64,000 bases of DNA from contig JAJDAP010000051.1 of NCBI GenBank assembly GCA_029261795.1, forward strand, positions 25,031 through 89,030, given 5' to 3'. The notes below the pieces were generated by a model that saw nothing but the letters and a program-made list of their open reading frames with translations, searched no databases and was not told the DNA's origin. The first letter of the stretch is position 1. The number at the start of each line of letters is the position of its first letter. Origin of the DNA: Deltaproteobacteria bacterium (GTDB taxonomy: Bacteria > Myxococcota_A > UBA9160 > UBA6930). Positions 1-8,062 of the stretch are shown piece by piece. A program made the position numbers and the translations under genes.

Positions 1-198
1 CCGATGCGAGGCATCCTGCAGTACTGCGACGAGCCGTTGGTCTCGGCCGATTTCACCGGCAATACGCACTCGTCGATCTTCGACGCGCTCAGCACCACCG
101 TGATGGACGGCGATTTTGCCAAGGTCCTCTCCTGGTACGACAACGAGATGGGCTACGCGACACGCGTGGCCGACCTCGCAGTCAAGATGTGCGCCTGA
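1..198 (+). CDS. gap: glyceraldehyde-3-phosphate dehydrogenase, C-terminal fragment (5' end outside window)
   Basis: The reading frame is open from base 1 and ends at TGA 196-198, giving the last 65 residues of a glycolytic GAPDH. The tail carries the family signatures SADFTGNTHSSIFDA and SWYDNEMGYATRVADL, which belong to the catalytic domain and subunit interface. The enzyme oxidises glyceraldehyde-3-phosphate to 1,3-bisphosphoglycerate with NAD(P)+ in the cytoplasm. The nucleotide-binding half and catalytic Cys lie upstream of the window. pgk follows after 7 bases, the usual glycolytic gene order. Confidence 0.95.
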   Translation, partial: PMRGILQYCDEPLVSADFTGNTHSSIFDALSTTVMDGDFAKVLSWYDNEMGYATRVADLAVKMCA

Positions 199-205
199 CA
201 CACCG

Positions 206-1408
206 GTGAGTACCCCGACCCTGGATGATGTACTCGCCAAAGGCGTGCGCGGGCAGCGGGTGTTCGTTCGCGCGGACCTGAACGTCCCGCTGGTGGACGG
301 CCGGGTCGGCGACGACACGCGGATCCGGGCGGCGCTGGGTACGCTGCGCAAGCTCCTCTCCGGTGGCGCTCGCGTGGTCCTCGCTTCGCATCTGGGGCGC
401 CCCAAGGGCAGCCCCGATCCGGCTCTCTCGCTACGTCCCGTGGCGGAGCGGCTGGCAGAACTGCTCGGACGCGCGGTCGGCTTCTGTGAAGCCACGATAG
501 GACCCGTGGCCGAGGCGGCGGTCGCCGCACTGGGCGATGGCGAACTCGTGCTCCTCGAGAACGTGCGGTTCGAAGCGGGCGAGACGAAGAACGATCCCGA
601 GTTGGCCCGTCGCCTCGCGCAGCTGGCCGACGTCTTCGTCAACGACGCGTTCGGTACCTCGCATCGTGCCCATGCCTCCACCGCCGGCATTGCGGCCCAC
701 GTCCCTCGCGTCGCTGCGGGCGACCTGCTCCGCAGCGAACTCGAGCACCTGGCGGAGATTCGTTCGCCGGTCCGCCCCCTGCTCTGCCTCCTCGGCGGCG
801 CCAAGGTGTCGGACAAGCTCGCCGTGCTCGAGGCGCTGACGCCGCACACCGACGTGCTCTGCATCGGCGGCGCCATGGCCTACACGTTCTTGCGCGCGCT
901 CGGCCAGCCGACCGGCACCTCGATGGTCGAGGAGGATCGCATCGAGGATGCCAGGCGCGTGATCGCGGCGGCCGAACGATTCGGACGGCGCCTGCTGCTC
1001 CCGACCGACCACGTCGTGGCGGAACGCTTCGCCGGCGACGCCCCCTCGAAGGTGGTCACTTTGATCCCGGATGGCTTCATGGCCCTCGACATCGGCCCCG
1101 AAACGGCCGCGCGCTACGCCGAGGAAGCCCACCAGGCGAAGACGCTGTTCTGGAACGGCCCGATGGGGGTCTTCGAGATGGAGGCTTTCGCCAAGGGCAC
1201 CGAGGCCGTGGCCAATGCCGTGGCAGAATCCGCGGCGAACTCGATCGTCGGGGGAGGCGATAGCCTTTCCGCAGTGAACAAACTGGGCGTCGGCGACCGA
1301 ATCGGCCATCTTTCGACCGGCGGCGGCGCTTCCCTCGAATTCGTACAAGGGCTGGCACTGCCCGGTGTGACCGCCCTGGAGAAAACCGCCATGGAGTCGT
1401 CCCGATGA
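206..1408 (+). CDS. pgk: phosphoglycerate kinase
   Basis: Transfers the acyl-phosphate of 1,3-bisphosphoglycerate to ADP in glycolysis. The protein is 400 residues from GTG 206, matching the usual bacterial length of about 390-400. The open frame runs further upstream but overlaps gap, so GTG 206, just after the gap stop, is the sensible start. RADLNVPL (residues 22-29) holds the substrate-binding Asp24 and Asn26, and SHLGRPKG follows. The C-terminal nucleotide-binding lobe shows NGPMGVFE and the GGGDS loop. Its TGA overlaps the tpiA ATG (ATGA), so translation is probably coupled. Confidence 0.97.
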   Translation: MSTPTLDDVLAKGVRGQRVFVRADLNVPLVDGRVGDDTRIRAALGTLRKLLSGGARVVLASHLGRPKGSPDPALSLRPVAERLAELLGRAVGFCEATIGPVAEAAVAALGDGELVLLENVRFEAGETKNDPELARRLAQLADVFVNDAFGTSHRAHASTAGIAAHVPRVAAGDLLRSELEHLAEIRSPVRPLLCLLGGAKVSDKLAVLEALTPHTDVLCIGGAMAYTFLRALGQPTGTSMVEEDRIEDARRVIAAAERFGRRLLLPTDHVVAERFAGDAPSKVVTLIPDGFMALDIGPETAARYAEEAHQAKTLFWNGPMGVFEMEAFAKGTEAVANAVAESAANSIVGGGDSLSAVNKLGVGDRIGHLSTGGGASLEFVQGLALPGVTALEKTAMESSR

Positions 1409-2166
1409 GGCGCCCGATCCTTGCCGCAAACTGGAAGATGCAGAAGACCATCGCTGAGGCTGAGACCTTCGCCGCCGCGTTCTTGCCCCTGGTCGCCAAG
1501 GCCGACGCCGTCGACATCGTACTCGCGCCCCCGGCGACCGCGCTTCACGCCCTCGGCCAGGCACTCGCCGGTAGCAACGTGGCGCTTGCCAGTCAGAACG
1601 TGAACCCGAACGAAAAGGGAGCGTTCACCGGTGAGTTGTCGCCGGACATGATCGCCGACGTCGGCTGTCGCTACGCGATCGTGGGGCATAGCGAACGCCG
1701 CACCCTGTATGGCGAATCCAGCGAGTTCGTCGCGGACAAGGCGGCCGCGGTACTAGGCCGGGATATCCGTCCGATCATCTGCGTGGGCGAGAGCGACGAC
1801 GAGCGAGAAGCCGGCCAGACCTTCGCCGTCATCGGCGAGCAGCTCCAGGTGAGCCTCGCCAAGATCCCGAAGGATCGCGCTGCAGACATCGTCGTCGCCT
1901 ACGAACCGATCTGGGCGATCGGTACCGGAAAGACCGCCACACCTGAAATGGCCCAGGAAGTCCACGCGATGATTCGCGAACGCTTGCGGGTCATGTTCGC
2001 TGCCGACGGCGACGCGATCCGAGTTCAATACGGCGGAAGCGTCAAGCCGGACAATGTCGCCGAACTCATGGCACAGGCCGACATCGACGGTGCCCTCGTC
2101 GGCGGCGCCAGTCTCGAAGCCGAGAGTTTCAGCCAGATCGTCAACTTCGATGGAGGACGCGCATGA
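1405..2166 (+). CDS. tpiA: triosephosphate isomerase
   Basis: Interconverts dihydroxyacetone phosphate and glyceraldehyde-3-phosphate. The 253-residue length is typical of the TIM-barrel enzyme. Catalytic residues are visible: Asn9 and Lys11 in AANWKM, His95 in IVGHSERR and Glu167 in VAYEPIWAIGTGK. The C-terminal phosphate-binding loops VQYGGSVKP and GALVGGASL are intact. It overlaps pgk by 4 bases upstream and secG by 4 bases downstream, so the glycolytic genes and secG probably share one transcript. Confidence 0.97.
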   Translation: MRRPILAANWKMQKTIAEAETFAAAFLPLVAKADAVDIVLAPPATALHALGQALAGSNVALASQNVNPNEKGAFTGELSPDMIADVGCRYAIVGHSERRTLYGESSEFVADKAAAVLGRDIRPIICVGESDDEREAGQTFAVIGEQLQVSLAKIPKDRAADIVVAYEPIWAIGTGKTATPEMAQEVHAMIRERLRVMFAADGDAIRVQYGGSVKPDNVAELMAQADIDGALVGGASLEAESFSQIVNFDGGRA

Positions 2167-2621
2167 CACTGTTCGTCACGGTTCTGCACGTGGTCGTTTG
2201 CATCTTCTTGATCATCGTGGTGTTGCTTCAGCGCGGCAAGGGTGCGGAAGTCGGAGCGATGTTCGGTGGCGGCGGCGCCGGCACGATGTTTGGCGCTCGT
2301 GGCGCGGGCAACCTGTTCACGAAGCTCACCACGGTCTCGGCCGCGATCTTCATGATCACCAGTCTGACCCTGGCCACCAGCCAGGGTGCTGACAGCGATC
2401 TCTTCGACCAGCCCGTAGACGAAGCCAGTGGCTTCGAAGAGGCCGCACCCTCGGACTCGCCGTTCGAGGCGGTGGATGCCCCGGACACAGGCTTCGAAGA
2501 AGTGGTGCCCGATGCGACCAGCCCGGAGGTCGAAGCACCCGCGAGCCCCGAGCCCGCTGCCGTCGCACCGACCACGAGCGAGGCGGACAGCGCAACAACG
2601 GAAGAGACGCCGATCCCGTAG
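2163..2621 (+). CDS. secG: protein-export membrane protein SecG, with long acidic tail
   Basis: A small subunit of the SecYEG translocon in the inner membrane. The first ~72 residues are classical SecG: a first membrane segment (about residues 4-22), the loop LLQRGKGAEVGAMFGGGGAG, and a second membrane segment (about 53-70) ending in LTLATSQG. The remaining ~80 residues are an Asp/Glu/Pro/Ala/Ser-rich, apparently disordered tail, making the protein 152 residues against the usual 70-115. It starts at an ATGA overlap with tpiA and is followed by tRNA-Leu. Confidence 0.92.
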   Translation: MTLFVTVLHVVVCIFLIIVVLLQRGKGAEVGAMFGGGGAGTMFGARGAGNLFTKLTTVSAAIFMITSLTLATSQGADSDLFDQPVDEASGFEEAAPSDSPFEAVDAPDTGFEEVVPDATSPEVEAPASPEPAAVAPTTSEADSATTEETPIP

Positions 2622-2640
2622 CGGGTACGGCAACGGGGGT

Positions 2641-2668
2641 TCCCGAGGCCCCACGCAGTCGTTAGACT
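2641..2668 (+). promoter_or_regulatory. possible tRNA-Leu promoter
   Basis: A TAGACT hexamer at 2663-2668 resembles a -10 box, with a weak TTCCCG-like -35 about 16 bases upstream. Initiation would fall near 2675, about nine bases before the mature tRNA. This rests on pattern and position only. Confidence 0.3.
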
Positions 2669-2683
2669 GCTCGGCCCTCGAGT

Positions 2684-2770
2684 GCGGCAGTGGCGGAATT
2701 GGTAGACGCGCAGCGTTGAGGGCGCTGTCGGGGTAACCCGGTGGAGGTTCGATTCCTCTCTGCCGCACCA
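2684..2770 (+). tRNA. tRNA-Leu (anticodon GAG), CCA encoded
   Basis: An 87-base class II tRNA. The acceptor stem GCGGCAG (2684-2690) pairs with CTGCCGC (2760-2766), followed by discriminator A and an encoded CCA (2768-2770). The anticodon stem CAGCG/CGCTG encloses loop TTGAGGG, giving anticodon GAG (codons CUC/CUU). The D-arm contains GGTAGAC and the T-loop is GGTTCGATTCC. The long variable arm is typical of leucine tRNAs. Confidence 0.96.
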
Positions 2771-2796
2771 GAACCCTCCCCCTTTCTGCGCGGGGC

Positions 2797-2945
2797 GGTC
2801 CCGGGATCGGGGGGTGCCGCTGCTTCATGGCTCGCTTGGGGGTTGTGGGCTGGGCGGTGCGTTGGGGCACTCGACGGTAGAGGCTTCAACGCTTCGGTTC
2901 CTGCTGCGCTTTACTTCCGCTGCGGCACCCCCCGATCCCGGGACC
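2797..2945. repeat. 149-base element bounded by perfect 24-base inverted repeats
   Basis: Bases 2797-2820 (starting GGTCCCGGGATC) are exactly reverse-complementary to 2922-2945 (ending GATCCCGGGACC), with a 101-base spacer. It begins 27 bases after the tRNA-Leu CCA and sits between the rightward secG/tRNA block and the leftward block ending at 3031. No flanking target duplication, transposase or T-run is visible. It could be a miniature inverted-repeat element, a structured RNA or a two-way transcription barrier. The rest of 2771-3030 holds no credible gene. Confidence 0.7.
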
Positions 2946-3030
2946 TCCTCGGCGGCGCCAGCTGGGTGGGGAGGTGCGGCAGAGCGTGGGAGGTTGTTTT
3001 TTTGGGGGGCTTCGCTGGGCGCGAAGCTGG

Positions 3031-3294
3031 TTAGCGATTGGATGGGGCGTTGCGGTTCGATGCCGGGGGGGAGGCGATCTGCGCGTTGGTTGCCGAGGCG
3101 TGGGCGGCGGCTTCCTGGCTGCGGCCCAGGAGTTCCAGGGCGCCCATTGCGCAGACGATGCCGGCGGCTGGCAGCCATTCGCCGGAGACCGCGCCTGCAA
3201 TCAGGAGTGCGATACCGAGAGCCAGGGAGAGGGCCCTCGAGACCTGGACGTTGGCGTCGGACTTCTCGTTGCCGCGCTGCGGGGTGCTGCTCAT
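3031..3294 (-). CDS. small two-helix membrane protein, function unknown
   Basis: An 87-residue protein from ATG 3294, preceded by a GGAGA ribosome site; the open frame extends further upstream but without a comparable site. Residues ~20-37 (ALSLALGIALLIAGAVS) and ~40-57 (LPAAGIVCAMGALELLG) are two hydrophobic segments forming a probable membrane hairpin. The N-terminus is polar and the C-terminus is an Ala/Ser/Pro/Asn-rich tail. I do not recognise the family. It is the last gene of the leftward block, 73 bases after the DsbA-like gene, and could be on the same transcript. Confidence 0.6.
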   Translation of the reverse strand: MSSTPQRGNEKSDANVQVSRALSLALGIALLIAGAVSGEWLPAAGIVCAMGALELLGRSQEAAAHASATNAQIASPPASNRNAPSNR

Positions 3295-3367
3295 GAACGA
3301 AGTTTCTCCTATCGGGAGTGGCCAGGGCGAGCGCGAAAGTGTCAAATGCTTCCCGAAGGCGCCCGAA

Positions 3368-3988
3368 TCAGCCGTCGAGTACACCGTCGAGAAGTCGCTC
3401 GATCCAGCGCCGGTAGGTCTCGACGGGCTGGGCGCCGGTCACGAAAGCCGTCGTGCCCTTGACGCGAACCGCAGGCACGCCGGTGATGCCGAGTTCGAGG
3501 GCCTCGTTGTGTTCTTCGGCCGTGGCTTGCAGCAGTTCCGGCTCTGCCACGGCTGCGAAATCCGCCGGCGGCAGGCCGGCCTCGGCCCAGATCGCCTGGA
3601 GCGTCTCGATCTGGCTGATGTCCCGGTTGTCCTCGAAATAGGCGCGCAACAAACGCTCGTGGATGCTGGAAAAGGCCTCCTCGCCAAGCCGCGCGGCGGC
3701 CTTGGCCGCGAGATGCGCCGGCACGCTGTGGCTCGGCGGTCCTTCGCTCGTCTCCCACACCTGGAACTTCGGCGCGTCTGGTTCGCCGGCCGGGCGCATC
3801 CAACTCTGCGTGTACCGCATGAACTTCTCGAGTTCGCGCTCTTCGGGCCGGGGTCGCAGCAGGTAACTCTTGAACTCGAGGGTGATGTCGTCGCCGAATT
3901 CCTGCTTCAGCAGACCGAGCCGGTGATCGGCGAGGTGACACCAGGGGCAGAGGTAGTCGGACCAGACCTCGAGCGCGACCGGCTTCAC
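3368..3988 (-). CDS. DsbA-family (FrnE/HCCA isomerase-like) thioredoxin-fold protein
   Basis: A 206-residue protein from GTG 3988. The N-terminus has a thioredoxin-fold strand followed by CPWC (Cys14 to Cys17), the redox motif of DsbA-like proteins. A helical insertion follows, then the cis-Pro loop GITGVPAVRVKG near residue 165. No signal peptide is seen, so it is probably cytoplasmic, like the FrnE/2-hydroxychromene-2-carboxylate isomerase branch, acting as a thiol oxidoreductase or isomerase. The GTG overlaps the TGA of the upstream flavin reductase (GTGA), which fixes this start over longer in-frame options. Substrate unknown. Confidence 0.85.
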   Translation of the reverse strand: MKPVALEVWSDYLCPWCHLADHRLGLLKQEFGDDITLEFKSYLLRPRPEERELEKFMRYTQSWMRPAGEPDAPKFQVWETSEGPPSHSVPAHLAAKAAARLGEEAFSSIHERLLRAYFEDNRDISQIETLQAIWAEAGLPPADFAAVAEPELLQATAEEHNEALELGITGVPAVRVKGTTAFVTGAQPVETYRRWIERLLDGVLDG

Positions 3989-4476
3989 GAGCCGGCGCCT
4001 TCCGCCAGTCCGCGATAGCTGCCAGCAAAGTAGAGCAGCGGATCGCCCTCCCCTTGCACCACGTGCTCGACCTGGCCGATCACGATCACGTGGTCGCCGG
4101 CCTCGTGCATCGCCACGATCTCGCAGTCGAGGCTGGCCAGCGCGCCGGGGATGAGCGGGGCACCGGTTCGTGCGGTCGCGCATTCGAGCCCGTCGAACCG
4201 CGTCCACTCCTCCTTCTTCGAGGCGAACTTGTTCGAGAGCGCATCCTGGCCCGACGCGAGCAGGTTCACGCACATGTTGCGGCCCTTCTCGATGACGCCA
4301 AGGGTATTCGCCTTCTTGTCCGCACACACCATGACCAGCGGCGGTTCCAGCGAGACCCCGGCGAAGTCGGACGCGGTCATGCCATGAATTTCGTCGCCGG
4401 CGCACGCCGTGATGATCGTGACCCCGGTGGCCCAGAGACCCAGGGTGGAGCGGTAGGTATCGGCATCGATCGGCAT
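3985..4476 (-). CDS. flavin reductase domain (FMN-binding) protein
   Basis: A 163-residue protein with the flavin reductase-like split-barrel pattern: STLGLWATGVTIITA at the N-terminus, GMTASDFAGVSLEPPLVMVC for flavin contact, then NLLASGQ and a C-terminal GDHVIVIGQVEHV strand. Such proteins reduce FMN/FAD with NAD(P)H, often for a two-component monooxygenase; no monooxygenase partner is nearby. Its stop overlaps the start of the DsbA-like gene. The ABC1-kinase gene ends 22 bases upstream, so these genes are probably co-transcribed. Confidence 0.9.
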   Translation of the reverse strand: MPIDADTYRSTLGLWATGVTIITACAGDEIHGMTASDFAGVSLEPPLVMVCADKKANTLGVIEKGRNMCVNLLASGQDALSNKFASKKEEWTRFDGLECATARTGAPLIPGALASLDCEIVAMHEAGDHVIVIGQVEHVVQGEGDPLLYFAGSYRGLAEGAGS

Positions 4477-4498
4477 GGTTCCTCCGTGGTGCGGGATA

Positions 4499-5854
4499 CT
4501 ACCGCGCAGCGTCGCCGCGAGTCTCGGGCCCCGGCACGCCTTCGTGCAGGAAGGCGAACACGTAGGGTCCGACGATCTCGAGGGGGCGGATTCCCGGCGC
4601 CAGTTCGGTCGCCAGGCCGAGCAACAAGGTCAGCGCCCGGCTCCACATGACGAGGCCCTCGGGAAGCCGGAAGGACGAGACCTTGGCGAGATGCTCGCGC
4701 ATCTGGCCCAGGTACTCGCCCATGTCGATCTGGCCGACTTCCTTCGGCGTCAGGTTCCAGTAGGCGTCGCTGAACTGGAGCCTGGCGATCTCCTCGACGG
4801 CGGGTAGATCGGCGACGTCGATCATGTCCGCCTCGAGGAACGAGCGCGCATAGCGTTCCGGATCCCGGGTCGTCGTCGCGACGATATTCTCACGCAACAT
4901 CGTCATCACCTCGGACGACACGCGCTTGTGCATGCCGAAATCGATGATGCCGATGCGTCCCTCGGGGTCCACCAGCAGGTTCCCGGGATGCGGATCGCAA
5001 TGGAAGAAGCCATCGCGGAAGATCATGTGCAGGAAGGCACGGGTCGCCCAGGTGGCGAGTTCCGCGACGTCCACGCCCCTGGCAGCCAATGCCTCGCGCT
5101 CGTTGATCTTCTCGCCGGGAATGAACTCCATCGTCAACACCCGGCGCCCGGTCCGCTCCCAGTGGATCCTGGGGATCCGGATGCGCTCGGCCACCAGGAC
5201 GTCGCGCTTCAGGTTCTCGGCGACCTCCTCGGCGGCGCGACCTTCTTGCTCGTAGTCCATCTCGCCGAGGATCGAATCCTGGATCTCACGGAAGACGCGA
5301 TCGAGGTCCGCAACGGTGACGAAGTCGAACAGCCACAGTGCGATCCGCAGGGCGGCAAGATCGACGGCCACGGAACGTTCCACACCTGGGTACAGCACCT
5401 TCACCGCGACGGCTTCGCCGCTTTCGAGTCGCGCCTTGTGGACTTGCCCGAGACTGGCCGCCGCAAGCGGCACCCGATCGAACTCAGTGAACAGTGCATC
5501 CACCCCGCTACCCAACGTCTCGGCGATCTGGGTTTCGATCTCATCGACCGGGTGTGGGTCGACACGATCTTGCAGACGCGCCAACTCGTCACTGACCTCG
5601 GTCGGCAGCAGATCCACGCGCAGGCTCGCGACCTGGCCGATCTTGATCAGACCGCCTTTGAAACGCACGGCCGTCGCCGTGAAGCGCGCGGCGAAGCGGC
5701 GTTGGATCTCGACCATGCGGTCCGGGTCCGTGCGCCAGTGCCCGCGAGCATCGACAACCATCCGCGCGTAGATGGCGGCGGCCCGCGCGATCAATCCCAG
5801 CAACACCGCGAAGCGGTGAGCGTGGACAAGCGGAGAAGCAGCAGCGCGGTTCAT
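4499..5854 (-). CDS. ABC1/UbiB-family atypical kinase-like protein
   Basis: A 451-residue ABC1 (AarF/UbiB/COQ8) protein. The family-specific KxGQ motif is KIGQ (71-74), the Ala-rich nucleotide loop is AAASLGQVHKA (131-141), and Lys152 lies in AVAVKVLYPG. The catalytic and metal motifs are HCDPHPGNLLV and IIDFGMHKR. Family members are inner-membrane-associated ATPases supporting ubiquinone or isoprenoid-lipid metabolism. No ubi neighbours are present, so I leave the symbol blank. The gene begins 42 bases after the glycerate kinase stop; a TAGACT box on this strand (5894-5899) might be a -10 element. Confidence 0.93.
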   Translation of the reverse strand: MNRAAASPLVHAHRFAVLLGLIARAAAIYARMVVDARGHWRTDPDRMVEIQRRFAARFTATAVRFKGGLIKIGQVASLRVDLLPTEVSDELARLQDRVDPHPVDEIETQIAETLGSGVDALFTEFDRVPLAAASLGQVHKARLESGEAVAVKVLYPGVERSVAVDLAALRIALWLFDFVTVADLDRVFREIQDSILGEMDYEQEGRAAEEVAENLKRDVLVAERIRIPRIHWERTGRRVLTMEFIPGEKINEREALAARGVDVAELATWATRAFLHMIFRDGFFHCDPHPGNLLVDPEGRIGIIDFGMHKRVSSEVMTMLRENIVATTTRDPERYARSFLEADMIDVADLPAVEEIARLQFSDAYWNLTPKEVGQIDMGEYLGQMREHLAKVSSFRLPEGLVMWSRALTLLLGLATELAPGIRPLEIVGPYVFAFLHEGVPGPETRGDAAR

Positions 5855-5896
5855 CGATCCTCACAGCAACGGCCGGAGGCCGACGAGCGCCGGAGT

Positions 5897-7204
5897 CTAG
5901 CGATCCGGATCCGCCGTGAAGCCAAGTGCACCGCGCCCGATCAGCACCAGGTCCATCACGTTGGTCCCGGTCGGCCCGGTCCGCAGCAAACCGCCCTCGG
6001 CCGCAAAGAAGCGATGGGCGTCGTTCTCGGCCAGGCAGCCGCGCGCATCCACACCGGCCATCCGCCCGCGCTCGAGACTTCCCCCGTCCGCGAAGGCGCC
6101 AGCGGCATCGGTCGGCCCGTCGGTTCCATCGCTGCCGGCGGCGAGAATCGAAAGCTCAGGGTCGCCGGCCAATGCACAAGCCGCAGCCAGGGCGAGTTCC
6201 TGATTCCGACCGCCGCGGCCTTCCCCTCGTACCGTTACCGTCGTCTCACCGCCTGCGAGGAGCAGACCAGGGCCGCCTCGTTGACGCGCCTGGTCCACGA
6301 GAGCCTGAGCACACTCGCGCGCTTCGCCGGACAGCGGCGCGGCTGCACGCCAGGTCGCGATGCCTCGCGCGGCAGCCACGGCTTCGATGGCGGCCAATGC
6401 GTCTTCGTTGTTGGCGATGATCTCGTGCCGGACGCGCGCGAAACGGTCACTGGCGGCGTCGGGGGGCTCGGCCAGCCCGGACCGCAGATGGGCCAGGACG
6501 GCCGGCGGGGTGCCATCGCCAAGGCGCCGTACCAACACCTCGACGGCATCTGCGGCCGAGGTCGTGGCCGGCGCGCAGGGGCCCGAGCCCAGGGTCGCGA
6601 GGACATCGCCGGGCACGTCGGAGATCGCGGCCACCTCGATGACCTCGGCCTGGCACGAAAGCGCCAGCCGGCCGCCGGAAACGCGGGTCAGGCATCGACG
6701 CACCGCATTCAGTTCCTCGATTCCGGCGCCCGCGCGCATCAACGCGTCGCTCACGGCGCGGATCTCGGCGAGCGCGAGACCTGCTGCGGGTGTCGTCAGC
6801 AGGGCCGAGGCGCCACCCGAGAGCAGCACGATCAGCGCAGCCTCGAATGGAACGCCTGCCGCAAGCCGCAAGACCTCGTCGCCCGCCGCGGCACTGCGTT
6901 CATCCGGTAGCGGATGGCCCGCATAGCATCGGCTGAAGCTGTCGGGACCCGGGTCGTGCCCGTCCCGGGTCACGACGAGGCCGCGGTCGATGCGATCCCC
7001 CCACTCGCGCGCGACCGCACGCGCCATCGGACCGGCAGCCTTGCCCGCCGCGACGACGGTCAGGCGACGATCTCCCAGACGCTCGTCCAGAGGCTCTTCC
7101 AGAGGCGAGGCGGCATCCGCCAGCCAGCGCTGGGTGGCGGCCTCGGGATCGGCCGCGGCGAGGCCGACAGCAAGAAGTGCCTCGAGTTCCTCTCGGCGCG
7201 TCAC
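5897..7204 (-). CDS. glycerate 2-kinase (MOFRL family)
   Basis: A 435-residue glycerate kinase of the GckA/TtuD type, phosphorylating D-glycerate with ATP to 2-phosphoglycerate. The N-terminal domain shows VVAAGKAAGPMARA and VLLSGGASALL. The C-terminal MOFRL region shows LLAGGETTVTV, GRGGRNQELAL and AAGSDGTDGPTDAAGA. The GTG start at 7204 overlaps the TGA of the OmpA-like gene (GTGA). It would feed glyoxylate- or serine-derived glycerate into lower glycolysis. The ABC1 gene follows. Confidence 0.92.
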   Translation of the reverse strand: MTRREELEALLAVGLAAADPEAATQRWLADAASPLEEPLDERLGDRRLTVVAAGKAAGPMARAVAREWGDRIDRGLVVTRDGHDPGPDSFSRCYAGHPLPDERSAAAGDEVLRLAAGVPFEAALIVLLSGGASALLTTPAAGLALAEIRAVSDALMRAGAGIEELNAVRRCLTRVSGGRLALSCQAEVIEVAAISDVPGDVLATLGSGPCAPATTSAADAVEVLVRRLGDGTPPAVLAHLRSGLAEPPDAASDRFARVRHEIIANNEDALAAIEAVAAARGIATWRAAAPLSGEARECAQALVDQARQRGGPGLLLAGGETTVTVRGEGRGGRNQELALAAACALAGDPELSILAAGSDGTDGPTDAAGAFADGGSLERGRMAGVDARGCLAENDAHRFFAAEGGLLRTGPTGTNVMDLVLIGRGALGFTADPDR

Positions 7205-8061
7205 TCTTGCGTGCTGGAGGTTTCCGCCGGAGCGTCTTGCGTCGGCTCGGGGGCCGGGCCATCGCTCTCTTCGCGCGGACGGAGCCTGATCTCGATGCGC
7301 CGATTCCTGGCGCGACCCTCGCTCGTCTCGTTGCTCGCGGCCGGGCGCGTGGCCGCGTGGGAGATCGCGGCCAGGCGATCCGCTGGCACGCCAGCTTCTT
7401 CGAGCAAGCGCACCACACTCGCTGCGCGGGCGCCGGCCAGCTCCCAGTTCGAGGGATAGCGCTGGGCGAGCGTGCCGCGGATCGCGACATCGTCACTGTG
7501 GCCGTTCACGTCGATCAGGTGGGCGACGCTGACGAGCCGAGCCGCCACGGTCCGAATCACTTCGCGGCCCTTCGGGCTGAGCCGTGCCGAGCCGGACGGG
7601 AACAGGATGGCCTCCGAGAGCCTCAGGTTGAGGCCTTCACGCAACTGCTCGATCTCGATGCGACCGGCGGCCACCTCGGCCTGCAAGTCATCGACCAGGC
7701 CATCGTAGGTCCCGCGCAACTCCGAAACTTCGGAGGTGCTCACCGCCAGCTGGGAGACCGTGAGTTCGAGATCCGCGGCCAACCGGTCACTGCGGGCCTG
7801 GAGGGAGCTGACGGATGCCTCGAGGGACTCGCGCGCAATGCGCAGATCTTCGACTTCATCCACGAGCGCGACACGTTCCTGATCGAGGCTCTCGCTCGAT
7901 GCTTCCAGCCGCGCGACCCGCGTCTCGGCCAACGCCAGCTCACCGGAAAGTCGGTCGCGCTCGTCCACCACTTCTCGGTGCGTACCCGACGTCACGCATG
8001 CGGCGGACGACGCGACGAGCAGGCAAAGACCCAGTGCGAGACGACGCCCAGCAGGCATCAT
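7201..8061 (-). CDS. OmpA-like peptidoglycan-binding lipoprotein with coiled coil
   Basis: A 286-residue protein from ATG 8061, two bases after the lon stop; longer in-frame starts would lie inside lon. The N-terminus is a lipoprotein signal ending in SSAAC (Cys22). Residues ~30-130 are heptad-rich (coiled coil). The C-terminal ~150-265 is an OmpA domain: LFPSGSARLSPKG, IDVNGHSDD, then the peptidoglycan-contact region NWELAGARAASVV and RARNRRIEIRL. It probably anchors the outer membrane to peptidoglycan, resembling a lipid-anchored MotB-like or Pal-like protein. A Glu/Pro/Ala/Thr tail ends the protein. Confidence 0.88.
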   Translation of the reverse strand: MMPAGRRLALGLCLLVASSAACVTSGTHREVVDERDRLSGELALAETRVARLEASSESLDQERVALVDEVEDLRIARESLEASVSSLQARSDRLAADLELTVSQLAVSTSEVSELRGTYDGLVDDLQAEVAAGRIEIEQLREGLNLRLSEAILFPSGSARLSPKGREVIRTVAARLVSVAHLIDVNGHSDDVAIRGTLAQRYPSNWELAGARAASVVRLLEEAGVPADRLAAISHAATRPAASNETSEGRARNRRIEIRLRPREESDGPAPEPTQDAPAETSSTQE

Positions 8062-8062
8062 G

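Noticed and set aside
116..205. pgk starting at ATG 116
   Set aside because: The extension lies out of frame inside the end of gap and adds non-homologous residues; GTG 206 gives the correct family length.
2990..3030. intrinsic terminator formed by the T-run at 2997-3003 and the GCTTCGC/GCGAAGC hairpin
   Set aside because: On the plus strand the T-run precedes rather than follows the hairpin; on the minus strand the run is A. Polarity is wrong for both transcription units.
4928..6910. 660-residue open frame on the plus strand
   Set aside because: Antisense to the ABC1 and glycerate kinase genes, both of which have intact family motifs.
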